49,858 nt of DNA from Bacteroidales bacterium (GCA_014860575.1 JACZJK010000051.1:1-49858), one strand, 5' to 3'. Counted from the first letter of the stretch, positions 27,301 to 36,858 are shown. Program-made: numbers and translations. Notes: a model not told the origin generated them from the sequence alone.

Positions 27301-28144
27301 TACCTCTCATAAACATTTCGCGGTCATTGATTTTGTTGGTTAAAGCGTTTTGTAAGAGTTTTAGAACAATGCTATTTGTTGGGCTTTGCATCATGGCTTC
27401 CATATAATCTCTTTTGCCTATTTGGCTCCAATCTATGCATTTCTTAAGGCGTTTTTTCAAAATCAAATCCAACCATATCCGGGCACTTCTACCATTGCCT
27501 TCCATAAACGGGTGTGCAATGTTCATTTCCACATATTTACTCACGATTTCGTCAAATGTAGTTTCAGGCATTGCCTCTATTTGATTCAATGTTTCGCCCA
27601 AAAAGCGTGATACGGCAAATTGAAATCCGCCTTTTGAAATGTTCTTTTGCCTTATCTGCCCCGCGAAATCATACAATCCACCAAACAAATAAGCGTGAAT
27701 TTGCTGCAAGCCTTTGGTTGTACCTACTTCAATGCTGTTGATAAACGAACTATCAAACAAGGCATACGCTTTGGTTTTACTTTTTCCGTCTATGCTTTCA
27801 TCGCTGTAAGTAAACCACTCAATAAACCGGTTTGCCTTTTTGCCTGGAAATTCTTTGCCTAAGGCAATGATGCCGTTGTAATCCAACATATCGGTTAAAT
27901 AGCGTTTACCATCACTTGCCAAAAGTTTCAGTTGGGTAGTGGCACTAACCAACTCGCTGTGCTCTTTTTTCAATTTTGCTTTAAGATACTTCCAATAGTT
28001 GCGGGTTTTGGTGTAGTCGTCCTGGTCAGTAAGCACAGCTACAATATCCAACACACTAAACCACCATTTGGCGTTTTGTTCGTCCCAAACGGCCCGCACT
28101 TCGCGGTCGTCAAAAAAGCGTATGGATATTTTTGCATTACTCAT
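27266..28144 (-). CDS. Fic-domain AMP-transferase with a Bro-N-like N-terminal domain
   Basis: 292 residues. Residues 211-222, [12 protein letters not shown], match the catalytic Fic motif HxFx(D/E)GNGRxxR completely, so AMPylation of a target protein with ATP is expected. Residues 1-110 ([44 protein letters not shown]) resemble the Bro-N/antirepressor type of DNA-linked domain found in phage and mobile regions. The Fic core begins near residue 140. I cannot see an inhibitory (S/T)xxxE(G/N) helix within the protein, which would leave it uninhibited or controlled by an unknown partner. It fits the accessory, defence-like surroundings. Confidence 0.85.
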   Translation of the reverse strand: MSNAKISIRFFDDREVRAVWDEQNAKWWFSVLDIVAVLTDQDDYTKTRNYWKYLKAKLKKEHSELVSATTQLKLLASDGKRYLTDMLDYNGIIALGKEFPGKKANRFIEWFTYSDESIDGKSKTKAYALFDSSFINSIEVGTTKGLQQIHAYLFGGLYDFAGQIRQKNISKGGFQFAVSRFLGETLNQIEAMPETTFDEIVSKYVEMNIAHPFMEGNGRSARIWLDLILKKRLKKCIDWSQIGKRDYMEAMMQSPTNSIVLKLLQNALTNKINDREMFMRGIDYSYYYEEND

Positions 28145-28493
28145 AATTTAGGTGTTATCAATTCTGTAACGCTATAATATACTGTCCAAAGTTATGATTA
28201 TTTATCCTGAATTGCTGCATACTGTTGCACGTTACAATGACCGCCAAGTCTGGCAATTTGACCAGTGGCTGTTTGCCTGCGCCCCTGGTCTGCAGCAGCA
28301 AATATTTTATTGAAAAAGTGCTGCTAAAGAGATTAGGATCATTACTACCCAAAAAATTATTATTAAAACCTGCAATTTAGTTAGTTTCTTCTTTGGCTTC
28401 ATTCCATTTGTTGTGTTTGTTTCCATAGGATTTTTATTGCAGTTTAAGTCTTTTCAGTAGTTTCGTCATACTATTGCACGCAATGGTTCTTGT

Positions 28494-28598
28494 CTAGCCA
28501 CAGTAGTGTACGTTCCTGTCAGCCATAACAACAGGAAAAGCTCAGCAGGGGCTTGAACTAGAACTGAGGCCGCAAATTTCAGGGATACTATGTTATAG
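28494..28598. other. decayed attC-like palindrome
   Basis: ACAGTAGTGT...TTCCTG (from 28499) is imperfectly answered by CAGGGATACTATG just before a GTTATAGCC end at 28592-28600, the same arrangement as the clear sites further right. The left core is not intact. GTTATAGCC is approximately complementary to the GGCCAT at the left end of the next site (29459), as expected of a cassette around 28616-29416. The rest of the 28145-28615 gap shows nothing. Confidence 0.35.
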
Positions 28599-28615
28599 CC
28601 CGTTTTTGATTTCAA

Positions 28616-29416
28616 TTATTCCTTATCCCAAAAATCAATACACTTTTCTTGTTCGGCAATTCTCAATACTGAAAAACCTAATTCAATTGCTTGACTAAAG
28701 TCTTCGCATCCCTGCTCTTTTTCTCCTGATTCGTAGCGCGCCAATCCACGAAGAAAGTAAGCATTTTTATTATTTGGGTCTAACGATAATGCTTTATTAC
28801 AATCAAATACTACTCCTTTCAAGTCCTCCGGAAATCTGGTTCCAGCCCTGTTTACATAAACGCTTGCGTCTAATGTGTCTGTTAATAAATACTTGTCAAA
28901 ATCATCTTTTGCCAGTTTGGTCATACCTGTTGCTAAATATATCCTTGCTCTGTTTAAATATAATTCAGGTTCCGGCAACTTTGATAATTCATCATCAAGA
29001 GTCTTTAAAAAATCATTGAAATCAGGCCTTGTCCAAAATCCCATCGTAGTTTTTATCCTTCCGCTACAATCGTCAGCGATTAAGTCGAAGGATAAATAGT
29101 AATCTGTTTGATACACCTTGTACTGCCCATATCCTTCGCACATTTGCCCTTCTTTATCAATAAATTTGATTGTATCTCCTGATAATTCATAGCTTACAAT
29201 AACATCAACAGTTTGGTCATTTCCAAAATCGCCTTCGACCAATCCAATGTCTTTAAACTCAAATCCAATTGGACCAGTTTGTCCAATCCTTACCCACTTA
29301 CCTATTAGCTTATTTTCAGACTTTGTAATTGTTTGATTATTTTGCTCTTTATTAGAATTGCAGGCAAAAAAAACTCCAGTTAAAAGGAGTATCAAAAAAA
29401 TCAATTTTGTTTTCAT
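28616..29416 (-). CDS. lipoprotein with TPR-like C-terminal half
   Basis: 266 residues from the ATG at 29416 (MKTKLIFLILLLTGVFFAC); the longer frame up to 29464 runs into the attC-like site and is unlikely. The lipobox Cys is followed by a Ser/Asn/Lys-rich linker and a beta-rich part (LIGKWVRIGQTGPIGFEF, YQTDYYLSFDLIADDC) that resembles small lipocalin-type domains. Residues 160-266 contain TPR-like helices (PEPELYLNRARIYLATGMTKLAKDDFDKYL; CNKALSLDPNNKNAYFLRGLARYESGEKEQGCEDFSQAIELG). Envelope protein of unknown function, flanked by decayed cassette sites on both sides. Confidence 0.8.
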   Translation of the reverse strand: MKTKLIFLILLLTGVFFACNSNKEQNNQTITKSENKLIGKWVRIGQTGPIGFEFKDIGLVEGDFGNDQTVDVIVSYELSGDTIKFIDKEGQMCEGYGQYKVYQTDYYLSFDLIADDCSGRIKTTMGFWTRPDFNDFLKTLDDELSKLPEPELYLNRARIYLATGMTKLAKDDFDKYLLTDTLDASVYVNRAGTRFPEDLKGVVFDCNKALSLDPNNKNAYFLRGLARYESGEKEQGCEDFSQAIELGFSVLRIAEQEKCIDFWDKE

Positions 29417-29458
29417 CTTTATCTGTTTTTTGGTTTGACAGTGCTGCTTTTTAAAAAT

Positions 29459-29587
29459 GGCCATCGGGCATATTGAAATGTTGGGGGATTGCGGGCGTCG
29501 TTACTGTCTGCCGTTGCAAAAATTAATGCGAGCAGAAATGTTCAGGTAATTACTTATCTCCCAATATTTTATACCTGATGTTACTGG
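29459..29587. other. attC-like site, partly decayed
   Basis: 129 bp, the same length as the clear sites. CATATTGAAATGTTGGGGGAT (from 29469, imperfect) pairs with ATCTCCCAATATTTTATACC, and the right end is GTTACTGG. The left core reads GGCCATCGGG instead of a xxxxAACGG form, as if AA had been lost. It lies between two minus-strand genes. Confidence 0.5.
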
Positions 29588-29641
29588 TGGTGCTTATTTG
29601 TTCAGCGTTTTTATTTGTTATGTATTACATTCCTTCTATTC

Positions 29642-30088
29642 CTATAAATCCCTTTTAAGATAAATCATATCAACAAGTTGAATGTCTCCCTCGAACATCG
29701 GATGGTCATAATTGTCTGTAAAAAAATTCTTTACCCGATGGGACTTTTCAAATCCACAACTTTCATAAAAGGACAAGATTGCCGGCGTTTCGCCTGTCCC
29801 GACCAGCATTGTTTTGTAGTCGTTTTTGTAGAAATCAAGTATGAAGTTTATCAATGCTCTACCGTACCCCTTGCCTTGATATTTCCCGTATGTCGCTATG
29901 TTTTTCAACTCGCAGGTTTCGCTATTTACCGGCACTACAACGCAAACACTTTTCAAATCATCGTCATATAGAGCAAACAAGTCTCCAACAGGCAAATACT
30001 TGTCAACCATATTTTCCTGCTCATCTGCCAGCAATAGCAAGTCAAGGAACTGTTTCTTATTATTGCTAATCTTTTCTATTCGAACCAT
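29642..30088 (-). CDS. GNAT family N-acetyltransferase
   Basis: 148 residues with the GNAT core: [39 protein letters not shown] holds strand beta4 and the acetyl-CoA loop Q-G-K-G-Y-G-R, followed by [30 protein letters not shown]. The C-terminus, [22 protein letters not shown], is shared by a common Bacteroidota/Firmicutes group of small-molecule acetyltransferases. Cytoplasmic; substrate unknown. The 5' region upstream (30089-30323) has only a half of an attC-like pattern (CAAATTTAGCACTTTCC near 30198-30214) and no intact site. Confidence 0.85.
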   Translation of the reverse strand: MVRIEKISNNKKQFLDLLLLADEQENMVDKYLPVGDLFALYDDDLKSVCVVVPVNSETCELKNIATYGKYQGKGYGRALINFILDFYKNDYKTMLVGTGETPAILSFYESCGFEKSHRVKNFFTDNYDHPMFEGDIQLVDMIYLKRDL

Positions 30089-30323
30089 AATTTATTATTT
30101 CCCGATTTGGCAAGTTATACTTTCCGTAGTATCGTTCCGTTTTGCAGCTACACGTAAACAGGAATCTTTAAGCAACAAGCTTACTACGATACACTAAACT
30201 TCAAATTTAGCACTTTCCTAATAATATGAAACACAAAACCCCTGCTTGTGTGTAGGTGCTGAAAGTAGCCGGGCGATTTCAACATTTACTAAGTCATTGG
30301 TATCATTAAATTTTATCGTTGTT

Positions 30324-30540
30324 TTATTTGATTGTGTAGCTCACATTGCGTCCTCTTCCGCGTTTTTCAATCAGTCCTTTATTAAGCAACCCTGATAAAA
30401 TACGTTTAACGGTTGGTGCGGGTATCGTCAATTTTTCGGCAATTTCCTCCGACTGATGTTAGGGCGGTTTTGAATAATCATAAAAATTGATTTTTCTTTG
30501 GGTGAAAGTTGCGTTTCTAAACCACTTTAAAGCAATTTGG
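30324..30540 (-). pseudogene. frameshifted winged-helix (MarR/RecG-like C-terminal) fragment
   Basis: The minus strand encodes QLSPKEKSIFMIIQNRPNIS and then, one frame over, EEIAEKLTIPAPTVKRIL and GLLNKGLIEKRGRGRNVSYTI, ending in a TAA at 30324. Together they form a winged-helix domain like those at the end of AlbA_2/RecG-like ATP-binding proteins, broken by a one-base frameshift near 30450. The N-terminal part of the gene is missing, so this is a gene scrap. Confidence 0.7.
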
Positions 30541-30555
30541 GCATAAGTCTTTTAT

Positions 30556-32079
30556 TTAATCAAATAATGGCACAACTTCTTCAATAACCATCTGAACTTT
30601 CGCATGTGCCATGCCATTACTTTCGTTATAATCCGATGACGTGGTAACAATGACCATATTCAGATCTTTTACCACCATAATATATTGCCCGCCATAACCA
30701 AGTGCTAAAAACATATCGTGTTCATTATTGCTACCATGTACCGGATTCTCCCACCATGATCTGTTTCGCTTTGACCTGTACCACCATTGGTATCCATAGT
30801 CGAAGAATTCACTCTCAGCTACATGCGGTTTTGTTGATAAATTAACCCATTCTTTTGGAACGATTTGTTCACCATTCCAATAACCGTTATTTAAAACCAG
30901 CAAACCGATTTTTGCCATATCTCTCGGATACATATGAAGATCACTGTGGCATTGAAGAACATCATTTTCTTTTTGCCAATAAAACTCCGAAATGCCCAGC
31001 TTGTTGAACAGAACTTCTTTTGCAAATTCATCAGCTTGTTTTTTTTCAAGTGTATAAATAATACTGCCGAGTAGATTTGTGCCATTATTATTGTATTTAA
31101 ACCTCTCTCCCGGATTGGATACTAATGGCTGACTGAGCATTTGTTTCACCAGGTCATAAGGATCATCTTTCTCAAAATCATCATCCTCGGGAAGTCCTGA
31201 AGTCATTGTTAAAACATGTTTAAGTGTGATTTTCTCTTTATCAGGGGTTTTTAATGTATCATATTGCGGGAAAAAATTAAAAACTGGTTCGTCGACATCA
31301 AGTTTCTTATGACCTTCTAATGATATTCCTAATAGCAAAGATATTATACTCTTTGTACACGAATGAATTTGATGCAGTTGGCTTCGATCGTAACCATAAA
31401 AATATTCTTCAAGAACTAGTTTCTGATCTTTAATAATAACAAATGATTCAAGACGACCGAATTTCTGCTTAATGATCCTTTCAATCAAATTGTAAAATGA
31501 AGATGAATCTTTTACAAATTCAAATATAGAAGCGATTTGCAGTTGATCATTACGATTTTCAGGCTGATGATAGGTATATTTTATACTTCCGTTTGAACAG
31601 GAAGGGTAAGGAATAAATAATTTATTTACATCATTATCTTCATCACGAAAAAAATCCAGTTTGTTGGTGTCAGAAGGATCCCCCCAACAGGCAGTTCCTG
31701 TTATGATCCCTTTCTGATGATCCACAATTCCCTTATAGAAACCTTCCTCTTCATAATCAATCACGAATTGATCAGTAGAATCTGTGAATTGGACACTATT
31801 AATCTCCCAATAATCGTAAAAATGGTCATCCCAAAGAAAACAGCCTCGTGCACTGAGCTTACCAAAGGCATCGCCACTTATTTGAATTATAGGCTCTAGT
31901 GTTCCATGCGGATATTTTATTGCTGTCTCTTGTGTGACGCGCCATAATCCGTCAATTGAAACATAGTGTATATTATTCACAAATTCCGTTTGGTCTATTT
32001 CCGGATTCTTGGTTTGATTACAACTAATAAGTAAACCAGAAAATCCAATTGCTACTAAAACATTTTTTATTTTATCCAT
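30556..32079 (-). CDS. lipoprotein serine hydrolase (class C beta-lactamase/PBP family)
   Basis: 507 residues with a lipoprotein signal (LVAIGFSGLLISC, Cys20). Residues about 200-505 are a beta-lactamase-fold domain: SCTKSIISLLLGISL carries the SxxK nucleophile, FKYNNNGTNLLGSII the YxN motif, and the C-terminal part DYGYQWWYRS and HDMFLALGYGGQYIMVVKD closes the fold. The N-terminal 180 residues are a separate beta-rich domain (GLWRVTQETAIKYPHG). It probably cleaves an ester, amide or peptidoglycan bond at the envelope; resistance to beta-lactams should not be assumed. Upstream lies the intron-like scar. Confidence 0.87.
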   Translation of the reverse strand: MDKIKNVLVAIGFSGLLISCNQTKNPEIDQTEFVNNIHYVSIDGLWRVTQETAIKYPHGTLEPIIQISGDAFGKLSARGCFLWDDHFYDYWEINSVQFTDSTDQFVIDYEEEGFYKGIVDHQKGIITGTACWGDPSDTNKLDFFRDEDNDVNKLFIPYPSCSNGSIKYTYHQPENRNDQLQIASIFEFVKDSSSFYNLIERIIKQKFGRLESFVIIKDQKLVLEEYFYGYDRSQLHQIHSCTKSIISLLLGISLEGHKKLDVDEPVFNFFPQYDTLKTPDKEKITLKHVLTMTSGLPEDDDFEKDDPYDLVKQMLSQPLVSNPGERFKYNNNGTNLLGSIIYTLEKKQADEFAKEVLFNKLGISEFYWQKENDVLQCHSDLHMYPRDMAKIGLLVLNNGYWNGEQIVPKEWVNLSTKPHVAESEFFDYGYQWWYRSKRNRSWWENPVHGSNNEHDMFLALGYGGQYIMVVKDLNMVIVTTSSDYNESNGMAHAKVQMVIEEVVPLFD

Positions 32080-32104
32080 GATATTGATGGCTTTGGGATA
32101 TAAG

Positions 32105-32260
32105 GTGTAGTCGTGTCAGAAAGCGGAGTTTCAGCCCTTCCCTCTCACACCTGCCCGTCCGGTCAGGCGGGGAACCGTAAGTGAACCTCTCAATCCATAT
32201 GCTTACGCCGTAGCTTCAGCATAGGCGCTATGGCTTTTCATGTCCAGGCACAAATGTAGC
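32105..32260 (-). mobile_element. possible group II intron 3' remnant
   Basis: On the minus strand the order is GCTACGGCGTAAG, then GAGAGGTTCACTTACGGTTCC (about 32180-32200), a GC-rich insert CCCGCCTGACCGGACGGGC, and TGTGAGAGGG. The elements CTTACGGTTC and GTGTGAGAGG occur in that order around domain V of bacterial group II introns, and CGTAAG/CTTACG can pair. No reverse transcriptase is present and the GAAA-type loop is not clear. The remaining gap (32260-32691) has no supported gene. Confidence 0.25.
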
Positions 32261-32691
32261 ATGATGCTACGGATGTAACAACTGCCAGTGTGGAAATAAT
32301 CCGGGTTTCTCCTTGTACCTGGTTCTCAAATACTGCAAAACTGCCCTTATTGACAGATCCTCCTGGTGTTTGACAGCTATCTGCAGAAAGCCATTCTTTT
32401 GGTTTAATTGCTGTAGCCAGCCAGTTCGGTTCGCTTGACCTCCGCTCAAACTTCATGAGTAGCATCCATGTCTTAAATCTTTTGTACAGCACCATCAAAG
32501 AACTATATTGGATTGTCCTTGAGATTCAAGACACACACGGTTGGCGATAAGTAATGTTGGTGGTTTCTGAGCCACTATACTATCAAGGTACAACGAACCT
32601 GAATGTGGGAACAGAAGCTCGAATAACCACCTTACCCCCAATGTATTATGACCACCTGTTAAAGATTGGCATTCTCCAATATGATAATTTA

Positions 32692-33357
32692 TTATGCTTT
32701 TCCACCTTTTATTATTAACCAAACAGCAAGTCCAAGTTCTCCAATTGCCATGGGAAGAGCTAAAATCATTTCCAAATTACTTACAATATCAGATTGAGTT
32801 ACCGTCAATTTCAGGAAGTGGACAACAACGTAAGAAATTCCCGCGATTAATGCCAAATACCACAAAATCTTAGGTATCCGAGGATGAAGCTTCATTAGTA
32901 TTCCAATGAAAATAAGATGGGTTCCAAATATGATTAACCCGGCACTCCAAATGGATTGGAACAATTGAAAATTATTGATAATAATCTCGTTGCTTGTTTC
33001 AATAGGATTAAGATTTTTCGTTAAATAAAATGCCGCAGTTCCAAATATTACGGTGTAAACAATTCTCAAAATACCCGATAGTAGTGCAATCTTCCTGTTG
33101 TCATCTTTAAAAAACATATAAAGCGTCCAGGAAACCAATAGATCAAGCAGAAGCACGATTAGAATTGCGAATATCATCAACTTGTAAAGTTGCAGATTGC
33201 TGGCAAGGTTGCTTTGCACTAAATCTAATTGACCGGAGTTAAATACTTTGGGGAGTACAAATCCAAATGCAAATCCAGCTAATACTGCCATCAATAAAAG
33301 CGAGTATCCTGTAATTTTTGCAAAAATTCGATTTTTATTCATTTTCTCTTTATTCAT
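32692..33357 (-). CDS. DUF4386 membrane protein
   Basis: 221 residues and about six transmembrane helices. The sequence follows the DUF4386 pattern: IFAKITGYSLLLMAVLAGFAFGFVL, LLDLLVSWTLYMFFKDDNRKIALLSGILRIVYTVIFG, then IWSAGLIIFGTHLIFIGILMKLHPRIPKILWYLALIAGISYVV and ending in the GELGLAVWLIIKGGKA form. Function is unknown for the family. Inner membrane. An alternative start is the second Met five codons downstream. It is 43 bp downstream of the esterase gene and could be its operon partner. Confidence 0.88.
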   Translation of the reverse strand: MNKEKMNKNRIFAKITGYSLLLMAVLAGFAFGFVLPKVFNSGQLDLVQSNLASNLQLYKLMIFAILIVLLLDLLVSWTLYMFFKDDNRKIALLSGILRIVYTVIFGTAAFYLTKNLNPIETSNEIIINNFQLFQSIWSAGLIIFGTHLIFIGILMKLHPRIPKILWYLALIAGISYVVVHFLKLTVTQSDIVSNLEMILALPMAIGELGLAVWLIIKGGKA

Positions 33358-33400
33358 AAAAGTACGTTTAATGGTGTTTTACTAAAAAGGTGAACGTCAG

Positions 33401-34660
33401 TTATTCATTTTTCACTTTAAGTTCTTCAATTCTTTGCTTGTAGTAATCGCTGCCACTTAATTCAAAAGCTTTGTTTACATATTTTACAGCATTGGTTAAG
33501 TCACCTTGTGATTCATAGTAATCTGCCATAGAATCATAGGCATTTGCACTTTCAGGATAATACTCCATGGCAAGTTCAAAGTACATTTTTGCTTTTTCAA
33601 GCTGTTCCATATCCATATTCATATAACCAGACATATTTAAAATTTCTTCCGGATAAGGAGGTTCAAAATATCCAAAATGGTCTTTGAGCTTCTTTTCCCT
33701 CTGTTTTATTATGCTGAGAAGCTCTTCTTTTGGTGTATCAGGTGAATTGAATTTATCGGTATTTTCCCACTGATACCATTCGAAAAGTGAAATTAACCCA
33801 TCCATAATAGAAGGAAAGGAAATGGTGCCATGTAAGTCTCCGGGATAAAATTTCCATTCAAAAGACAGTCCGTTTTGAACGTTTTGACTTACCACTTTTG
33901 AAAAGGCAATATTGGAACGGGCAAACATGGTGAATTCTGTTGTGTCTTGCATCACATTGTCGATTGATACATTCGAGTCCTGCATGTTCAATTGTCCGCT
34001 CAAAGACATAAATAAAGATTTGTTTTCGAATTTCTGAGTGGCAAGTACTTCTTCTGCTTCCTTCAATAATTTTTGGCCGTCCCAATCCAAACTTGGGTCG
34101 ATGGCTAAGTAATTGGCATATAAATGCGGGTGTTTTAGAAGTGAATAAACTGTAAACAATCCGCCGTAAGAATGACCGATTAATGTTCTGAAATTGCTTA
34201 CCGCATAATTTTCTTCTATATATGGTATAAGTTCTTTTTCAATGAATTGAGAGAAGTTTTCAGCCCCTCCGTTTTCTTCAGTAAATGGCATTCCGTATGT
34301 TGTTGCTATGGTCGATGTGGTTAAATCTCGCAACCTGTTTCTATTATTGGCAATTCCGATTAATACCATTTCAGGTGTAAATCCGCCACTGTAATAATTC
34401 TGCACATCTGTAAGAGTTGGAAGAAATATTTCCCCATCTAAAATGTAAACCACCGGGTATTTCTGATTTTTGTCAGGGTTGTAATTGTCAGGTAGTTGGA
34501 TGTATATCTCCCGGAATTCATTTAAAAACCCGGAGTGAATACTGTCTGTAATTCCAACTTTGCACAAATACTGATTCGTTGAGTTTATTTGAGCATTCAC
34601 CAATTGTTGAAGTTGAATGATTAGTCCTGCTATTAAAAAAAATCGTAGCCCAAATTTCAT
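33401..34660 (-). CDS. exported alpha/beta hydrolase (esterase D/Fes-like) with C-terminal TPR
   Basis: 419 residues with a signal peptide (LRFFLIAGLIIQLQQLVNAQ). The esterase domain has YPVVYILDGE, the nucleophile elbow LIGHSYGGLFTVYSLLKHP near residue 165, AIDPSLDWDGQ and the likely catalytic His in YPGDLHGTISFPS. This matches the putative esterase family that includes enterochelin esterase and IroE. Residues 335-419 are two TPR units (MEQLEKAKMYFELAMEYYPESANAYDSMADYYESQGDLTNAVKYV). Acts in the periplasm on an unknown ester. Oriented with DUF4386 downstream. Confidence 0.88.
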   Translation of the reverse strand: MKFGLRFFLIAGLIIQLQQLVNAQINSTNQYLCKVGITDSIHSGFLNEFREIYIQLPDNYNPDKNQKYPVVYILDGEIFLPTLTDVQNYYSGGFTPEMVLIGIANNRNRLRDLTTSTIATTYGMPFTEENGGAENFSQFIEKELIPYIEENYAVSNFRTLIGHSYGGLFTVYSLLKHPHLYANYLAIDPSLDWDGQKLLKEAEEVLATQKFENKSLFMSLSGQLNMQDSNVSIDNVMQDTTEFTMFARSNIAFSKVVSQNVQNGLSFEWKFYPGDLHGTISFPSIMDGLISLFEWYQWENTDKFNSPDTPKEELLSIIKQREKKLKDHFGYFEPPYPEEILNMSGYMNMDMEQLEKAKMYFELAMEYYPESANAYDSMADYYESQGDLTNAVKYVNKAFELSGSDYYKQRIEELKVKNE

Positions 34661-34783
34661 ATTATTGTTTTATGATTTATTACTTAATTCTACTTTATCA
34701 AAGTGAAAAATCGAATGCCAAAAACAATCTGTAAAAGTAGGATTAATTTAATCTGGTTAATCGATTTCATTTTTTCATTCTGC

Positions 34784-36181
34784 CTAAATTATTTCCAAAA
34801 TCCAGTTAGAAATTTCACTCAATGCAGTTGGCGACATTGATTGTTCAATCTCTTTATATTCAGTCATGTTACCCGTTTTGCACTCTTGAAATAAATGATT
34901 TAAATTTTCTAGCGCTACAATCGTATAGTTCTTATTTCCTCCTTTAATTAAAGCATTTCGTATTGCATTTTGATTTATGGCAGCGTCTACCTGCTGATCC
35001 TTACTTCCGTTTAAAGAGAGCACGGGTATTTGTAATTTTTCGAATTCATTTGCTGGATTGTAATTGTAAAAATAGATGCTCCAAGGTTTTAAAACAGATT
35101 CGGTTTCATTTTGAATGAATTTTGTAATATTTTCATCTGTAGCACCTATGGATTTTAAAATCGGAGTTAAATAAGTGTTATTGTGCGCCAATAACTCTTT
35201 TCTTTTTTCCGATATTTCTTTGCTTGAAGAAGCTATTTTAATTGATTGTCTTACATTGTCCTCAAAAGCTTCTTCATCTTGAACTGGAAAAGGTCTCAAT
35301 GATTTTGATTGCATAACTGATACCTCACTGCCTGAAATTCCTGTTGCAGCCAAGGTCACTATAAAAGAAATATCTTTTGTTTGATTAGCCGCAAAAGGTG
35401 CTATTATGCCGCCTTCACTATGGCCTATTAATCCTATTTGATCTGGATTGATGTCGTTTCTTGATTTTAAATATTGAACGGCACTTATTACATCTTGCGC
35501 GAAATCGGCAGTTGTGGCTTTACTAAAATCACCTGTCGATTCTCCGAAACCACGATCATCATAACGCAGCACAGCGATGCCTTTTCGTGTAAGATAATCC
35601 GACAATACCAAAAATGGCCGGTGCGACATCATGCTTCCATCCCTGTCATGGCGGCCACTTCCGCTTATTAATACAACCACCGGATACTTTCCTTTTTGAT
35701 TGGGTCTTGTAAATGTTCCCGACAACTTAATACCTGCTTCTCTATTCTCAAAAACAACTTGTTCTTCGTAATAAGGATAAGGTTTTACGGGTTCCTGTGG
35801 TCTTTTCATCTTGGGCATTTTAGGATTGCCTTTTTTTAGGGTTAAAGCAAGTAAAACGCCGTCTTCAGCATAAGTACCTTCTATTAGATTGGTAGTTTCG
35901 TTTAATTTTCCCTCGTAATTCATACCCACATTCGAACCATCTATATTTAATTTTCCATTTTCATAAGCGGTTGTTTTTGGTTTGATGCCTGAAACGTCAA
36001 AAGTAGGAATAGCCATAGTGGAAGTAAGTCCATTTTGAGAGTTTTCAAACAAAAAAACAAATAGTATCTCTTTGTTGTCCGGATTTTTGGCATAACCGTG
36101 CCATACACCGAAAAGGTTTTGAGAAAAAGCATTTACCATGCAAATTGCTATTAGAATAGTTGTTAATACAGATGATTTCAT
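34784..36181 (-). CDS. exported alpha/beta hydrolase (S9/DLH-like)
   Basis: 465 residues with a signal peptide (LTTILIAICMVNAFSQ). Residues 25-115 form a beta-rich N-terminal domain (FGVWHGYAKNPDNKEILFVFLF), as in many Bacteroidota hydrolases. The hydrolase domain has VVLISGSGRHDRDGS (oxyanion hole), VLRYDDRGFGESTG, IGLIGHSEGGIIAPF (nucleophile Ser), LSLNGSKDQQVD (Asp) and ALENLNHLFQ (His). All parts of the triad are present, so it should be active, probably as an esterase or peptidase at the envelope. It is separated by 123 bp from the esterase gene downstream. Confidence 0.9.
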   Translation of the reverse strand: MKSSVLTTILIAICMVNAFSQNLFGVWHGYAKNPDNKEILFVFLFENSQNGLTSTMAIPTFDVSGIKPKTTAYENGKLNIDGSNVGMNYEGKLNETTNLIEGTYAEDGVLLALTLKKGNPKMPKMKRPQEPVKPYPYYEEQVVFENREAGIKLSGTFTRPNQKGKYPVVVLISGSGRHDRDGSMMSHRPFLVLSDYLTRKGIAVLRYDDRGFGESTGDFSKATTADFAQDVISAVQYLKSRNDINPDQIGLIGHSEGGIIAPFAANQTKDISFIVTLAATGISGSEVSVMQSKSLRPFPVQDEEAFEDNVRQSIKIASSSKEISEKRKELLAHNNTYLTPILKSIGATDENITKFIQNETESVLKPWSIYFYNYNPANEFEKLQIPVLSLNGSKDQQVDAAINQNAIRNALIKGGNKNYTIVALENLNHLFQECKTGNMTEYKEIEQSMSPTALSEISNWILEII

Positions 36182-36292
36182 TTTGGTTAAAATTTAAATG
36201 TAAGTGATTAAGCCAAAGCTTTATTTAGCCGTGCTTTATAATGAAAAATAGTGCTAATATTTAGCAGTGGAAGGAGTTGACAACATTGGCGG

Positions 36293-36745
36293 TTAAAGAA
36301 CGTTTCCTGCAGCTTTTGCCTGAGAATCCAAATATTGTCCTGCCAATAATCCTATGATTATGCCAATGCTAACTCCAACTGAAATGCCCGGAGATTTGTC
36401 AAAAACCTGGCCAAAAAGAACGCCCAGGACAGACCCAAAGGCTACTCCAAGGGCTGTTCCGTAAGTAATATAATAGCCGCTTGGTATCAGGGAAAATGTA
36501 TTTTTTAAGTACTCATTAAATTTACGGAGTGTTTTGCCAAAGTATTTTTTCCTGTTTTCATGGTTCGTTTCTAAATTTAAACTATCGAGTTCCGTTTCAA
36601 TGGATTGAATTTCATCTGTTGTGAAATCTCTGTTATTCAATTCGGATAGAATGTGGAGGAATTTTTCATAAACCCTGATTTCCGACTTTTTAGTGGTTTC
36701 AGTTTTTAAACTTTCAAAAAAGTTATACGCTTCTTGTAGTGTCAT
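36293..36745 (-). CDS. hypothetical protein with a glycine-rich membrane hairpin
   Basis: 150 residues from the ATG at 36745 (MTLQEAYNFF); the frame can be extended to a TTG at 36862, but that stretch is cysteine-rich and unlike a protein start. Residues 1-100 are soluble and helical; residues 100-140 contain two short glycine-rich hydrophobic segments (YGTALGVAFGSVLGVLFGQVF; GISVGVSIGIIIGLLAGQYL), probably a membrane hairpin. No family is recognised. It is third in a set with the ECF sigma factor and a membrane protein, so a regulatory or stress role is possible. Confidence 0.7.
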   Translation of the reverse strand: MTLQEAYNFFESLKTETTKKSEIRVYEKFLHILSELNNRDFTTDEIQSIETELDSLNLETNHENRKKYFGKTLRKFNEYLKNTFSLIPSGYYITYGTALGVAFGSVLGVLFGQVFDKSPGISVGVSIGIIIGLLAGQYLDSQAKAAGNVL

Positions 36746-36858
36746 AATGTTTAATGTTTTCCTGGTTAGTGGCTCAATGCGATAAATATTACACACAAAA
36801 CAATCTTTTTTTATTGAAAATCCTAAAAGCCTTGTGAATGAGCCTTTACAAGAGGCGT

